Positions 1-5,818 of a stretch of 13,690 nt of DNA are shown here, in pieces; position 1 is the stretch's first letter; the number at the start of each line of letters is the position of its first letter. Where the stretch lies: positions 1-13,690 of the forward strand of contig CAVHIG010000049.1 of NCBI GenBank assembly GCA_963636105.1. Direction: 5' to 3'. The translations under genes were made by a program, and so were the position numbers. Below the pieces are notes generated by a model, which was given only the letters and a program-made list of their open reading frames with translations, did not search any database and had not been told where the DNA came from. This DNA comes from CAVHIG01 sp963636105 (GTDB lineage: Bacteria; Bacillota; Clostridia; Peptostreptococcales; Anaerovoracaceae).

Positions 1-1
1 C

Positions 2-67
2 GTGATAAAGGAAAAGCTGCGAGAGCATTTTGACGGTCGTATTGTCCGCAAAGATGCGGTTTTTTGA
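2..67 (+). pseudogene. Partial reading frame resembling the BrxL N-terminus
   Basis: The frame is open from the window edge and stops with TGA at 65-67. Its residues include the stretch LREHFDGRIVRKD. This resembles the start of BrxL, the Lon-like ATPase of BREX phage defence, which as I recall begins with a segment like FDGKVVRKDLT. Here the match ends after RKD and the frame stops three residues later, so if the match is right this is a truncated remnant. The left part lies outside the window and only about 21 residues are visible. It could equally be the genuine C-terminus of an unrelated protein. Confidence 0.3.
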
Positions 68-170
68 AAAATTTGAAGTTAGCACAATCTAACCAAAAAC
101 ACAAAAGCAGATACCTAAAGAACGTGAAACATTGAGGATGACAGATTCACAGACGGAGGAGGTTATATAC

Positions 171-581
171 ATGGACATATCAAGGGATTGTATGTGCAGC
201 GATGGCTCTGATGCCGCGATCATCCTGATGCTGGGCAGCGGCGGAAGCAATGCACTTACCAAAGGCGTGTCAAAATGGCTGGTGAAGCAGGGCGTGAATG
301 TTTTGAGCCTCGGCCCCGATAAGGAAGAAGCGGGCTATCACAGCTTTCCGCTTGAAAGAGTGTCTCCAAACGCGGGAGGATATCGACCGCCGGATGAAAA
401 ATGCGATAAAAGAATGGATGGAGGCAAATGCAAATTTATCCGGAAATATCATGCGGTAGACTTCATCTTCCGAAAGGTGTTTAACCTTTTCGTAGGTGAT
501 TTCTTTTTCTCTTGCGATATTTATCACATCGCTGACGGAATGTTTAGACATATGTCTGGTTGCGGCTATCTGGTTTCTTGA
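171..581 (+). pseudogene. Truncated BAAT/dienelactone-hydrolase-like gene, 5' part only
   Basis: An excellent ribosome site (GGAGGAGG at 155-162) sits 8 bases before ATG 171. The first 63 or so residues contain AAIILMLGSGGS, then a helix and VNVLSLGPDKEEAGYHS. This is the start of an alpha/beta-hydrolase core of the acyl-CoA thioester hydrolase/BAAT C-terminal type, with the GGSxG-like glycine loop, a helix and the second strand. Similarity ends near PLERV (about 360). The frame then runs through unrelated sequence, including the reverse complement of a transposase, to TAA at 581. No nucleophile elbow or catalytic His survives, so the product cannot be an active hydrolase. After 360 a different frame (ending in TAG just before 470) looks more protein-like up to about 424, which suggests one more small unrecognised fragment at the junction. 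Confidence 0.55.
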
Positions 582-635
582 CAGCCCTGATGCTTTAAGC
601 TCCAGAATGAGCTTGGCATTAATCTTATTGGCCAT
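424..635 (-). mobile_element. IS21-family transposase (IstA) N-terminal fragment
   Basis: On the minus strand, ATG at 635-633 is preceded by GGGAGG (650-645) and opens a 70-residue segment. It begins MANKINAKLILELKASGLSR, continues NQIAATRHMSKHSVSDV, and ends EVYRMIFPDKFA. This is the N-terminal helix-turn-helix region of IS21 transposases (IstA, normally around 500 residues). The match stops near 424, where the sequence joins the truncated hydrolase. The DDE catalytic core and the partner ATPase IstB are absent, so the element is dead. The minus frame stays open to 270, but that part is the reverse of the hydrolase fragment. Loss of the rest of the element by deletion, which also cut the hydrolase gene, explains the layout. 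Confidence 0.7.
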
Positions 636-653
636 AATGACATGCCTCCCTTC

Positions 654-690
654 TGTAAAATTTGAGGTAATCCTCGGACACAATTTTACA
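654..690. repeat. Nested inverted repeat upstream of the istA fragment
   Basis: TGTAAAATT (654-662) is mirrored by AATTTTACA (682-690), and GAGG/CCTC lies inside. It sits just upstream of the transposase start codon, where an IS end or an operator-promoter would be expected. It may be the IS terminal region or its regulatory palindrome; the two cannot be told apart here. Confidence 0.45.
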
Positions 691-719
691 AAAGGATTTA
701 TCAAAAGTGGAGCTATGAT

Positions 720-836
720 GTGAAATGCCTTTTATCCAGAGCTATTACCCGTATAGGCGGAGCTCAAAAGCGTGCCGGTGGTGTTGCTGGTGCGAAATAT
801 TCAATTACACCACATAGCACAAACAAGCATAAGTAA
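720..836 (+). CDS. Possible 38-residue cationic peptide, unknown
   Basis: A GTG at 720 follows GGAG (709-712) by 7 bases and opens 38 codons to TAA 834-836. The product is strongly basic and glycine/alanine rich, with the segment RIGGAQKRAGGVAGAKYS. The same frame is open further upstream to 666, so it may instead be the C-terminal remnant of a lost gene. I recognise no family. The rest of the stretch from 636 to 1086 holds only the inverted repeat at 654, a minus-strand terminator at 853, the repeat and terminator remnant near 993 and the fic promoter; I see nothing in 880-975. Confidence 0.2.
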   Translation: MKCLLSRAITRIGGAQKRAGGVAGAKYSITPHSTNKHK

Positions 837-852
837 AAACTTAAAATTTGAC

Positions 853-876
853 AAAAAAATTCACCGTAAGCGGTGA
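853..876 (-). terminator. Rho-independent terminator, minus strand
   Basis: TCACCG (861-866), loop TAAG, CGGTGA (871-876) forms a 6-bp hairpin. Read on the minus strand it is followed by ATTTTTTT (860-853). The plus strand has no comparable T-run after the stem. It would stop leftward transcription entering the IS fragment. Confidence 0.55.
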
Positions 877-992
877 TATTTCAATATGTTTGTGTTATGG
901 AGTTAGAAATTAAGTGTCAAATTCCCGGGTCTATAAACACTACTACTTAATAATGCGAGTCAGACAGGTATGGACAGCAACCTTTTTTGAGA

Positions 993-1009
993 CTGCGGGT
1001 TATTTTTTT
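993..1009. repeat. 17-base direct repeat, copy 1 (terminator-like tail)
   Basis: CTGCGGGTTATTTTTTT occurs here and again at 4163-4179, where it is the 3' half of a complete terminator. Here the pairing 5' arm is degraded to AACC (979-982), so the hairpin is weak. The two copies flank the fic-ARH pair. Confidence 0.6.
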
Positions 1010-1019
1010 GTCCAACAGA

Positions 1020-1048
1020 TTGATTTTTTATCCAGAATCAAGTATAAT
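1020..1048 (+). promoter_or_regulatory. Promoter of the fic gene
   Basis: TTGATT (1020-1025), a 17-base spacer and a perfect TATAAT (1043-1048) make a strong sigma-70/sigma-A type promoter about 40 bases before the chosen start codon. It is flanked by inverted half-sites: TTTTTTTGTCCAA (1003-1015) on the left and TTGGACGAAAAAAA (1048-1061) on the right. A protein bound there would cover the promoter. Confidence 0.65.
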
Positions 1049-1077
1049 TGGACGAAAAAAAGAGGCGCTGGACGAAA
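1048..1077 (+). repeat. TGGACGAA tandem pair in the fic leader
   Basis: TGGACGAA starts at 1049 and again at 1069, exactly 20 bases apart, between the -10 box and the ribosome site. The second copy runs straight into the AAAGGAG ribosome site. The same pair with the same 20-base spacing recurs after the gene. A likely role is an operator for autoregulation; this is inference. Confidence 0.6.
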
Positions 1078-1086
1078 GGAGTTCTA

Positions 1087-2148
1087 ATGAGATCATTTGA
1101 TTACAACAGGCTCTACGATAAAGCCTGGGATACAGATATTCTGAACCTTGTTGCGAAAATCCATGAGTATAAAGGAAGACAGGATTTATTCATCCGTCAG
1201 AAGCCTGTGGAGCTCACTCACCTGGTTGAAATTGCAAAGATACAGAGCACAGAGGCATCCAATAAAATTGAAGGAATCGTTACAACAAGCACTCGTATGA
1301 AGCAGCTTTTTGAGGAGAGAACCACTCCAAGGAATCGGGATGAAGATGAGATTATGGGTTACCGGGATGTTCTGAATACGATTCATGAGAGTAATGAGTA
1401 TATTCCAATCCGACCATCGTATATCCTTCAGCTTCATCGGGATCTTCTGAAAAGGGCAGGATTATCATACGGAGGTCATTTTAAGAATGTTCAGAACTAC
1501 ATAAATAAAACAAAACCTGACGGAACCGTTGTAACCAGGTTCACTCCGATTGCCCCGCATGACACACCGGATGCTGTGGAGAATCTGTGCGATGCCTATG
1601 AGCAGGCTATCGCAAACGAGAAGGTGGATTCCCTGATTCTTATTCCTACATTTATCTGCGATTTCCTTTGCATCCATCCGTTTAATGACGGCAACGGAAG
1701 GATGAGCAGACTGCTCACGCTGCTCCTGCTGTATAAGAACGGGTATAGCATTGGGAAATACATCAGTATTGAAAAGCAGATAGAGAAAACGAAAGATCGT
1801 TATTACGATACTCTCGAAGAATCAGATGTCGGATGGCATGAAGAAGAAAATAATCCGACACCCTTTATCAGATATATGCTTCAGGCTATTTTGGCGTGTT
1901 ATACAGAATTTGAAGAGCGTGTCGGATTAATGAATGAAAGCGGAAATGGCAGCACAGCTTACGACATAGTGAAAAAGTATATCGAAGAAAAACTTGGTAA
2001 GTTCACGGGTGCGGATGTTGTAGCTCATTGTCCGAGCATAGGAAGATCTTCTGCGCTGGCGGCATTGAAGAAACTTACCGATGAAGGCGTTATAATCCGG
2101 GAAGGATCGGGTAGAAATACATTTTACTATCGTGCTGACAGCAAATAG
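1087..2148 (+). CDS. Fic family protein, class II, with C-terminal winged helix
   Basis: This 353-residue protein belongs to the Fic family, which usually transfers AMP from ATP to hydroxyl side chains of target proteins. Residues 1-90 form the Fic_N region and carry the inhibitory motif S-x-x-x-E-G as SNKIEG (58-63), typical of class II enzymes in which the Glu blocks the ATP gamma-phosphate. The catalytic loop HPFNDGNGRMSR is complete at 197-208. Residues 285-353 look like a winged helix (helical AYDIVKKYIEEKLG, then a wing near EGSGRNTFYYRA), a common C-terminal addition that could bind DNA. ATG 1087 is chosen because AAAGGAG (1075-1081) sits 5 bases upstream; an in-frame TTG at 1048 overlaps the -10 box. 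The gene stands alone with its own promoter and is bracketed by TGGACGAA repeats, which fits autoregulation. No separate FicT-type antitoxin is visible, as expected for class II. Confidence 0.93.
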   Translation: MRSFDYNRLYDKAWDTDILNLVAKIHEYKGRQDLFIRQKPVELTHLVEIAKIQSTEASNKIEGIVTTSTRMKQLFEERTTPRNRDEDEIMGYRDVLNTIHESNEYIPIRPSYILQLHRDLLKRAGLSYGGHFKNVQNYINKTKPDGTVVTRFTPIAPHDTPDAVENLCDAYEQAIANEKVDSLILIPTFICDFLCIHPFNDGNGRMSRLLTLLLLYKNGYSIGKYISIEKQIEKTKDRYYDTLEESDVGWHEEENNPTPFIRYMLQAILACYTEFEERVGLMNESGNGSTAYDIVKKYIEEKLGKFTGADVVAHCPSIGRSSALAALKKLTDEGVIIREGSGRNTFYYRADSK

Positions 2149-2200
2149 TTTTCGTCCAAAGACATTCTGATTTGGACGAAAAAAGAAAGTGTTGGATGAA
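2149..2200. repeat. 12-bp perfect inverted repeat plus tandem half-site after fic
   Basis: TTTTCGTCCAAA (2149-2160) and TTTGGACGAAAA (2171-2182) form a perfect 12-bp inverted repeat around a 10-base loop, beginning at the last base of the fic stop codon's neighbour. TGGATGAA at 2193 lies exactly 20 bases after TGGACGAA at 2173, repeating the leader arrangement. No T-run follows the hairpin on either strand in terminator position, so it is more likely a binding site or a duplicated leader. Confidence 0.65.
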
Positions 2201-2219
2201 GGGATAGAGGTATTGACAG

Positions 2220-2354
2220 ATGGTTGATATGTTTCCGCTGACGTTTGACATTCATAGTGGTGCCTCGTGCCACACAGAATGCGTAGCGCTACTTGAGAAA
2301 AACAGCAATTTGTCGCGCGGCAGACGACCATTCACTTTGCAATATCAGATATAA
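2220..2354 (+). CDS. Possible 44-residue open frame, unknown
   Basis: ATG 2220 follows AGAGG (2205-2209) and opens 44 codons to TAA 2352-2354, ending just before the ARH ribosome site. The product has no recognised family and contains two Cys (near SGASCHTECV). A TTGACA at 2213-2218 lies directly in front, and a 10-bp palindrome GTAGCGCTAC (2283-2292) is inside. It may simply be the leader of the ARH gene. Confidence 0.15.
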   Translation: MVDMFPLTFDIHSGASCHTECVALLEKNSNLSRGRRPFTLQYQI

Positions 2355-2355
2355 T
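2350..2355 (+). promoter_or_regulatory. Candidate -10 box for the ARH-SseB gene
   Basis: A perfect TATAAT lies 33 bases before the ARH start codon. No good -35 is present at the usual distance (ACCATT at 2327-2332 is poor), so an activator or a different start point may be needed. Confidence 0.3.
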
Positions 2356-2388
2356 TGCATCATCAAGAACAAAGGAGGATGCAAAACT

Positions 2389-4125
2389 ATGTATGGAGCG
2401 ATTTTAGGAGATATGATAGGTGCCCCTTATGAATTTGACAGGGGTGATAAGACAAAGAATTTTCCGCTATTTGGAAAAGGCACGAAATTTACCGATGATT
2501 CCGTCATGACGATAGCTGTGGCAGAGGCTTTGCTGGAGCTTGATGAAGATGCCGATGAAAAGGCTGTCTGCCAGGCAGTTTCAAAGTCGATGAGGAGATG
2601 GGGGCGGAAATATCCAGATGCAGGCTATGGCGTTAGATTCCACAATTGGCTATTTTCGCGCAGGAAGCCGCAGCCTTACGGAAGCTGGGGAAACGGCTCT
2701 GCCATGAGAGTTTCCGCGGCGGGCTGGCTATTTGATACGCTTGAAGAGACGCGGAGATACGCAAGGCTTTCCGCAGAGGTCACACACAATCATCCTGAGG
2801 GCATCAAGGGAGCTGAGGCGACAGCCAGCGCAATTTTTATGGCGAGAAACGGCGCTTCCAAGGACGAGATCAAAGACTACATCATCCGGGAGTTTGCCTA
2901 TAATCTCTCCAGAACCTGCGATGAGATAAGACCGGAATATCATCATGTCGAGTCCTGCTGGGAAACGGTTCCCGAGGCAGTTACCGCATTCCTTGAGGGA
3001 AATGATTTCGAAGATGTGATACGCACTGCGGTGTCTTTAGGCGGCGACTGCGATACGCTTACGTGCATTGCCGGCAGCATTGCAGAGGCTTATTACGGAG
3101 TGCCGGATGAGATGAGGGAAGAGTGCCGCAAGAGGCTTCCTGAGGATATGCTGGAGGTTTTGGATCAATTTGAAGAGCGGCTGATGGCAGCAGAGCCTGC
3201 TTTTCACGATTCTTTTCTTGATGGGAATGAATTGATTGAGGAAGCTATTGATATCTATTATCAAGATGACAGCAGGGACAATCTTATTGCGGTACTTGCG
3301 ATGTTCAGAAAGAGAATGCATGAGGATGGGCATTTCATCCTTCCGGTGCTTGTGAATGAGGAAGATGAGTCACAGTTTACTTTCCGCACAATTCAAACGA
3401 ATGACGGGAAGATTTGGATTGCGGCATTTACCTCTCAGGCTGAGTTTGAGAAAGGTGAGCCGAGCAGGGCATTATCCAACTTTATAGATACTTCGATGAA
3501 ATTTTGCCTGGAATCGAGGACAGAGGGGCTTATCATCAATCCATGGGAAACGCCGTTTATGCTTGATAAAGAGCTGATAGAGCTGATTTTCGAAGCGGAT
3601 GGCGATGTGGAGTATTCAGTGCCGGATGATCCGATTACGGCAGAGCTTCTGGAAGACGGATCGTTTTTGAAAAGGGCAGCTGAAATCTGCAGTCGCAACC
3701 GGACGCAGCTTAATATGATCAAGCTGGCGAGGATTCTGCGCGATTCATGGGTATGGATACCGTGCAATGCCATCTTGAGCGATTCCGATTATGCAATTAT
3801 GGAAAAGACTGTCAGAGAGGCAGAGGCGGGTGAGGGCTTATCTTCACTTGCAGGACGTGAGTTTGTTACAAACGATGACATCAGGATGGTTCCGGATATT
3901 TTGCAGAATGGTGAAGAGTTTTTCTTCCCTGTCTTTACAACGGCTGAAGAAATGGGTGAATACGGAGAAGGCTTTTCAAAATATCAGATTCATTTCCTGC
4001 ATGCTATCAATCTGGCACGCAACAGCAAAAAGGATCTCTCCGGAATCGTAATAAATGCATTTTCAGAACCGTGTGTGATTCAAAATGAGATGTTTGATAT
4101 AATAGAGGATATGGATTCTAAATAA
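2389..4125 (+). CDS. ADP-ribosylglycohydrolase fused to two SseB-like domains
   Basis: The protein has 578 residues. Residues 1-280 are an ARH/DraG-type ADP-ribosylglycohydrolase, which removes ADP-ribose from proteins or other targets using two Mg ions. Visible signatures are GDMIGAPYEF (7-16), metal-binding TDDS (35-38), GNGSAMR (101-107), HNHPEGIKGA (133-142) and LGGDCDT (217-223). After a short helical linker (280-310) come two SseB N-terminal-type domains: about 310-405 (HFILPVLV, IWIAAFTSQAEF, EGLIINPWETPFML) and about 450-575 (WVWIPCNAIL, EFFFPVFTTAEEM, SGIVINAFSEPCVI). SseB is known from 'enhanced serine sensitivity'; its biochemical role is unclear, and here it may bind target proteins. 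Ordinary ARH proteins end near 270-300 residues, so the C-terminal half is an addition. ATG 2389 follows AAAGGAGG (2371-2378) by 10 bases. The frame is open to 2293, but that extension is not protein-like. A terminator follows at once, so it is the last gene of its unit. Confidence 0.88.
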   Translation: MYGAILGDMIGAPYEFDRGDKTKNFPLFGKGTKFTDDSVMTIAVAEALLELDEDADEKAVCQAVSKSMRRWGRKYPDAGYGVRFHNWLFSRRKPQPYGSWGNGSAMRVSAAGWLFDTLEETRRYARLSAEVTHNHPEGIKGAEATASAIFMARNGASKDEIKDYIIREFAYNLSRTCDEIRPEYHHVESCWETVPEAVTAFLEGNDFEDVIRTAVSLGGDCDTLTCIAGSIAEAYYGVPDEMREECRKRLPEDMLEVLDQFEERLMAAEPAFHDSFLDGNELIEEAIDIYYQDDSRDNLIAVLAMFRKRMHEDGHFILPVLVNEEDESQFTFRTIQTNDGKIWIAAFTSQAEFEKGEPSRALSNFIDTSMKFCLESRTEGLIINPWETPFMLDKELIELIFEADGDVEYSVPDDPITAELLEDGSFLKRAAEICSRNRTQLNMIKLARILRDSWVWIPCNAILSDSDYAIMEKTVREAEAGEGLSSLAGREFVTNDDIRMVPDILQNGEEFFFPVFTTAEEMGEYGEGFSKYQIHFLHAINLARNSKKDLSGIVINAFSEPCVIQNEMFDIIEDMDSK

Positions 4126-4131
4126 ATAATT

Positions 4132-4179
4132 AAAAAAACCCGTGGTTTAACAATTTTCAGAGCTGCGGGTTATTTTTTT
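4132..4179 (+). terminator. Rho-independent terminator after ARH-SseB
   Basis: AACCCG (4137-4142) pairs with CGGGTT (4166-4171), with a 23-base loop, then A and seven T. A run of seven A (4132-4138) precedes the stem, so it could also work on the minus strand. Its 3' half is the second copy of the 17-base repeat at 993. Confidence 0.7.
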
Positions 4180-4206
4180 CCAACTTTATTCACAATGTGT
4201 TATAAT
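4177..4206 (+). promoter_or_regulatory. Promoter of the proX-like gene
   Basis: A perfect TATAAT (4201-4206) lies 18 bases after TTTCCA (4177-4182), directly behind the terminator and about 75 bases before the start codon. Confidence 0.5.
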
Positions 4207-4279
4207 AAATAGAATGTATAAAAAAGAACGCTACAATGTGAAAACATTTTAAATCATATTTTATGGAGGTGTGCAGGTG

Positions 4280-4762
4280 ATGAACAAAGCGGAGACTTAC
4301 CGATTTTTAACTGAGCAGCATATTCTTTATGAAATAACCGAACATAAAGCAGTATTCAACATGGAAGAACTCGCTTCGGTAGTGCTGCCTTATCCTGAAT
4401 GGGATGCGAAGAATTTGTTTGTTCGGGATGACAAGAAACGGAATTATTATTTGATTACAGTAAAAGGCGATAAGAGGGTGGATTTGAAAGAATTTCGCAA
4501 GCAGCATGGTCTGCGGGCTCTTTCTTTTGCGTCAGCGGAAGATTTATTTGCGATTATGGGCTTGCAGCCAGGTTCTGTTGGCCCTTTGGGTATTTTGAAT
4601 GATGCAGAGCATCGCGTACATTTTTATCTGGATTCAGAATTTGTCGGGAACAAAATCGGCGTACATCCAAACGAAAATACAGCTACCGTCTGGATGCAGG
4701 CAAACGATTTGATGGAATTGATTCAAAAATGTGGAAATGAAGCTGCTTTTACAGAGATTTAG
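4280..4762 (+). CDS. proX: Prolyl-tRNA editing protein ProX (YbaK/EbsC family)
   Basis: This 160-residue, single-domain cytoplasmic protein belongs to the YbaK/ProX family of trans-editing enzymes, which hydrolyse wrongly charged tRNA-Pro (Ala-tRNA-Pro in the ProX branch) and so guard translation accuracy. Visible family marks are KNLFVRD (44-50), YYLITVKGDKRVDLKEF (56-72), ALSFAS (80-85), GLQPGSVGPLG (94-104) and the C-terminal HPNENTATVWM (129-139). Length is normal. ATG 4280 is preferred because GGAGGTG (4265-4271) is 8 bases upstream; an in-frame GTG at 4271 overlaps that site. The gene has its own promoter after the ARH terminator. The 78-base gap to the pilin-like gene has no terminator, so read-through is possible. 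Which amino acid is edited cannot be fixed from sequence alone. Confidence 0.85.
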   Translation: MNKAETYRFLTEQHILYEITEHKAVFNMEELASVVLPYPEWDAKNLFVRDDKKRNYYLITVKGDKRVDLKEFRKQHGLRALSFASAEDLFAIMGLQPGSVGPLGILNDAEHRVHFYLDSEFVGNKIGVHPNENTATVWMQANDLMELIQKCGNEAAFTEI

Positions 4763-4840
4763 GTATCTATAAATTCCAAGCTGTAAGAGGGAGCATGATT
4801 TCAATGCAAAATTTATTCGTAAGGAGAAGGACGCTATTTC

Positions 4841-5341
4841 ATGAAGAGAAACAACAAAGGTTTTACATTGCTTGAGCTACTGATTATTGTATCTATCATC
4901 GGTATACTTGTTGCGATTTCTATTCCGGCATTTACATCGCAGATAGAAAAATCCAGAAGGGCGGTAGATATCGCAAATGCTCGCACTATAAAAAGCGCGC
5001 TTACGCTGGCCTTGAGTACGGGCGAGCTGCAAATAACTGATGATAAGACGGAAATCACGTTACATATAAATGCCGAAAAAGTTAATGGGGGATGCTACAA
5101 AGATACAACAAAGGTTTTCATTAATGGAGTAAAGTATAACCGTTACACACAGATATTGAATCTGATTTCCAAGTATGGCGCTTCAGACCAGATTCGAATG
5201 CAACAAAAGAAAATTGACTGGTATGCAGTCTCCATCAATGGCAAGGGTGAATGCTACTATTATGAAGGCAAAGGGAATATGAACGACTACAAAAACCCAA
5301 AGGTCGCAACAAAATATTCCTGGAGCGAATTAGAAAATTGA
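4841..5341 (+). CDS. Orphan type IV pilin-like protein (prepilin)
   Basis: The product has 166 residues and starts with a short basic leader and a prepilin peptidase site: MKRNNKG, then FTLLELLIIVSIIGILVAIS. Cleavage is expected between Gly7 and Phe8; Glu at +5 (residue 12), needed for methylation and assembly, is present. Residues 8-30 form the hydrophobic helix and 30-60 the amphipathic continuation with SALTLALSTG. The C-terminal head is small and rich in Tyr and Lys, with Cys residues in GGCYKD and GECYYYEG that might pair. No PilB, PilC, PilD or other pilin gene lies in the window, so it must use assembly genes elsewhere or be a relic. GAAGG (4826-4830) is 10 bases before ATG. Nearby genes do not suggest a shared function. 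Confidence 0.85.
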   Translation: MKRNNKGFTLLELLIIVSIIGILVAISIPAFTSQIEKSRRAVDIANARTIKSALTLALSTGELQITDDKTEITLHINAEKVNGGCYKDTTKVFINGVKYNRYTQILNLISKYGASDQIRMQQKKIDWYAVSINGKGECYYYEGKGNMNDYKNPKVATKYSWSELEN

Positions 5342-5389
5342 TCGCCCTGCGATGATTTATCGCGCGGCAGTTTGCAATCGGAGGGAAAA

Positions 5390-5800
5390 ATGGTAATAGC
5401 AGTAGTAGATGGACAGGGTGGTGGCATAGGAAAGGCCATCGTCGAGAGAATAAAGGCGGAGCTCCCGCAGGTAGAGGTAATAGCGCTGGGTACAAATGCG
5501 CTCGCTACAAGCCAAATGCTGAAGGGCGGCGCGGATGACGGAGCTACAGGCGAAAATGCGATTGTACATAATATGCAGCATGTAGATATAGTCTGCGGAG
5601 TGGTAGCCATACTCAATGCAAATGCGATGATGGGCGAGCTTACACCGAAAATGGCGGAGGCTATAGGCTCAAGCCATACAATGAAAATACTTCTGCCGCT
5701 CAATCGCTGCCACATTCAGGTGGTCAGCGTGGAGCAGCTTTCTCTTTCACAGCATATAGAAAATATGATGCAGGCTATAAAGAAATACATTCAGAAATAA
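5390..5800 (+). CDS. DUF3842 family protein
   Basis: The product has 136 residues and matches the DUF3842 family of Clostridia, whose function is unknown. It opens MVIAVVDGQGGGIGK, a strand followed by a Gly-rich loop like that of Rossmann-type nucleotide-binding proteins. It then shows the family segments VIALGTNALATSQMLKGGAD, GATGENA, a hydrophobic strand around IVCGVVAILNANAMMGE, TPKMAEAIGSS and LLPLNRC. ATG 5390 follows GGAGGG (5380-5385) by 4 bases; an in-frame TTG at 5372 lies before the ribosome site and is not used. The gene ends 18 bases before the macro-domain gene, so the two are very likely co-transcribed. The leader contains GCGAT/ATCGC around a 5-base loop (about 5349-5363), without a T-run. 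Confidence 0.8.
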   Translation: MVIAVVDGQGGGIGKAIVERIKAELPQVEVIALGTNALATSQMLKGGADDGATGENAIVHNMQHVDIVCGVVAILNANAMMGELTPKMAEAIGSSHTMKILLPLNRCHIQVVSVEQLSLSQHIENMMQAIKKYIQK

Positions 5801-5818
5801 GAAAGCGGGTGAGTGCGG

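Noticed and set aside
1048..1086. TTG start giving Fic 13 extra residues
   Set aside because: It overlaps the -10 box and has no ribosome site; ATG 1087 has AAAGGAG 5 bases upstream and fits the family start.
1010..2200. TGGACGAA repeats as a CRISPR array
   Set aside because: Units are 8-12 bases, few in number and flank a gene; there are no 25-40 base repeats with unique spacers and no cas genes.
2293..2388. 32-residue N-terminal extension of the ARH protein
   Set aside because: The ARH family starts at MYGAILGDMIG; the extension contains the ribosome site and -10 box and is not protein-like.
2313..5370. Shared 11-mer TCGCGCGGCAG at 2313-2323 and 5360-5370
   Set aside because: It is too short to claim a repeat family from two copies; the flanks do not align well.
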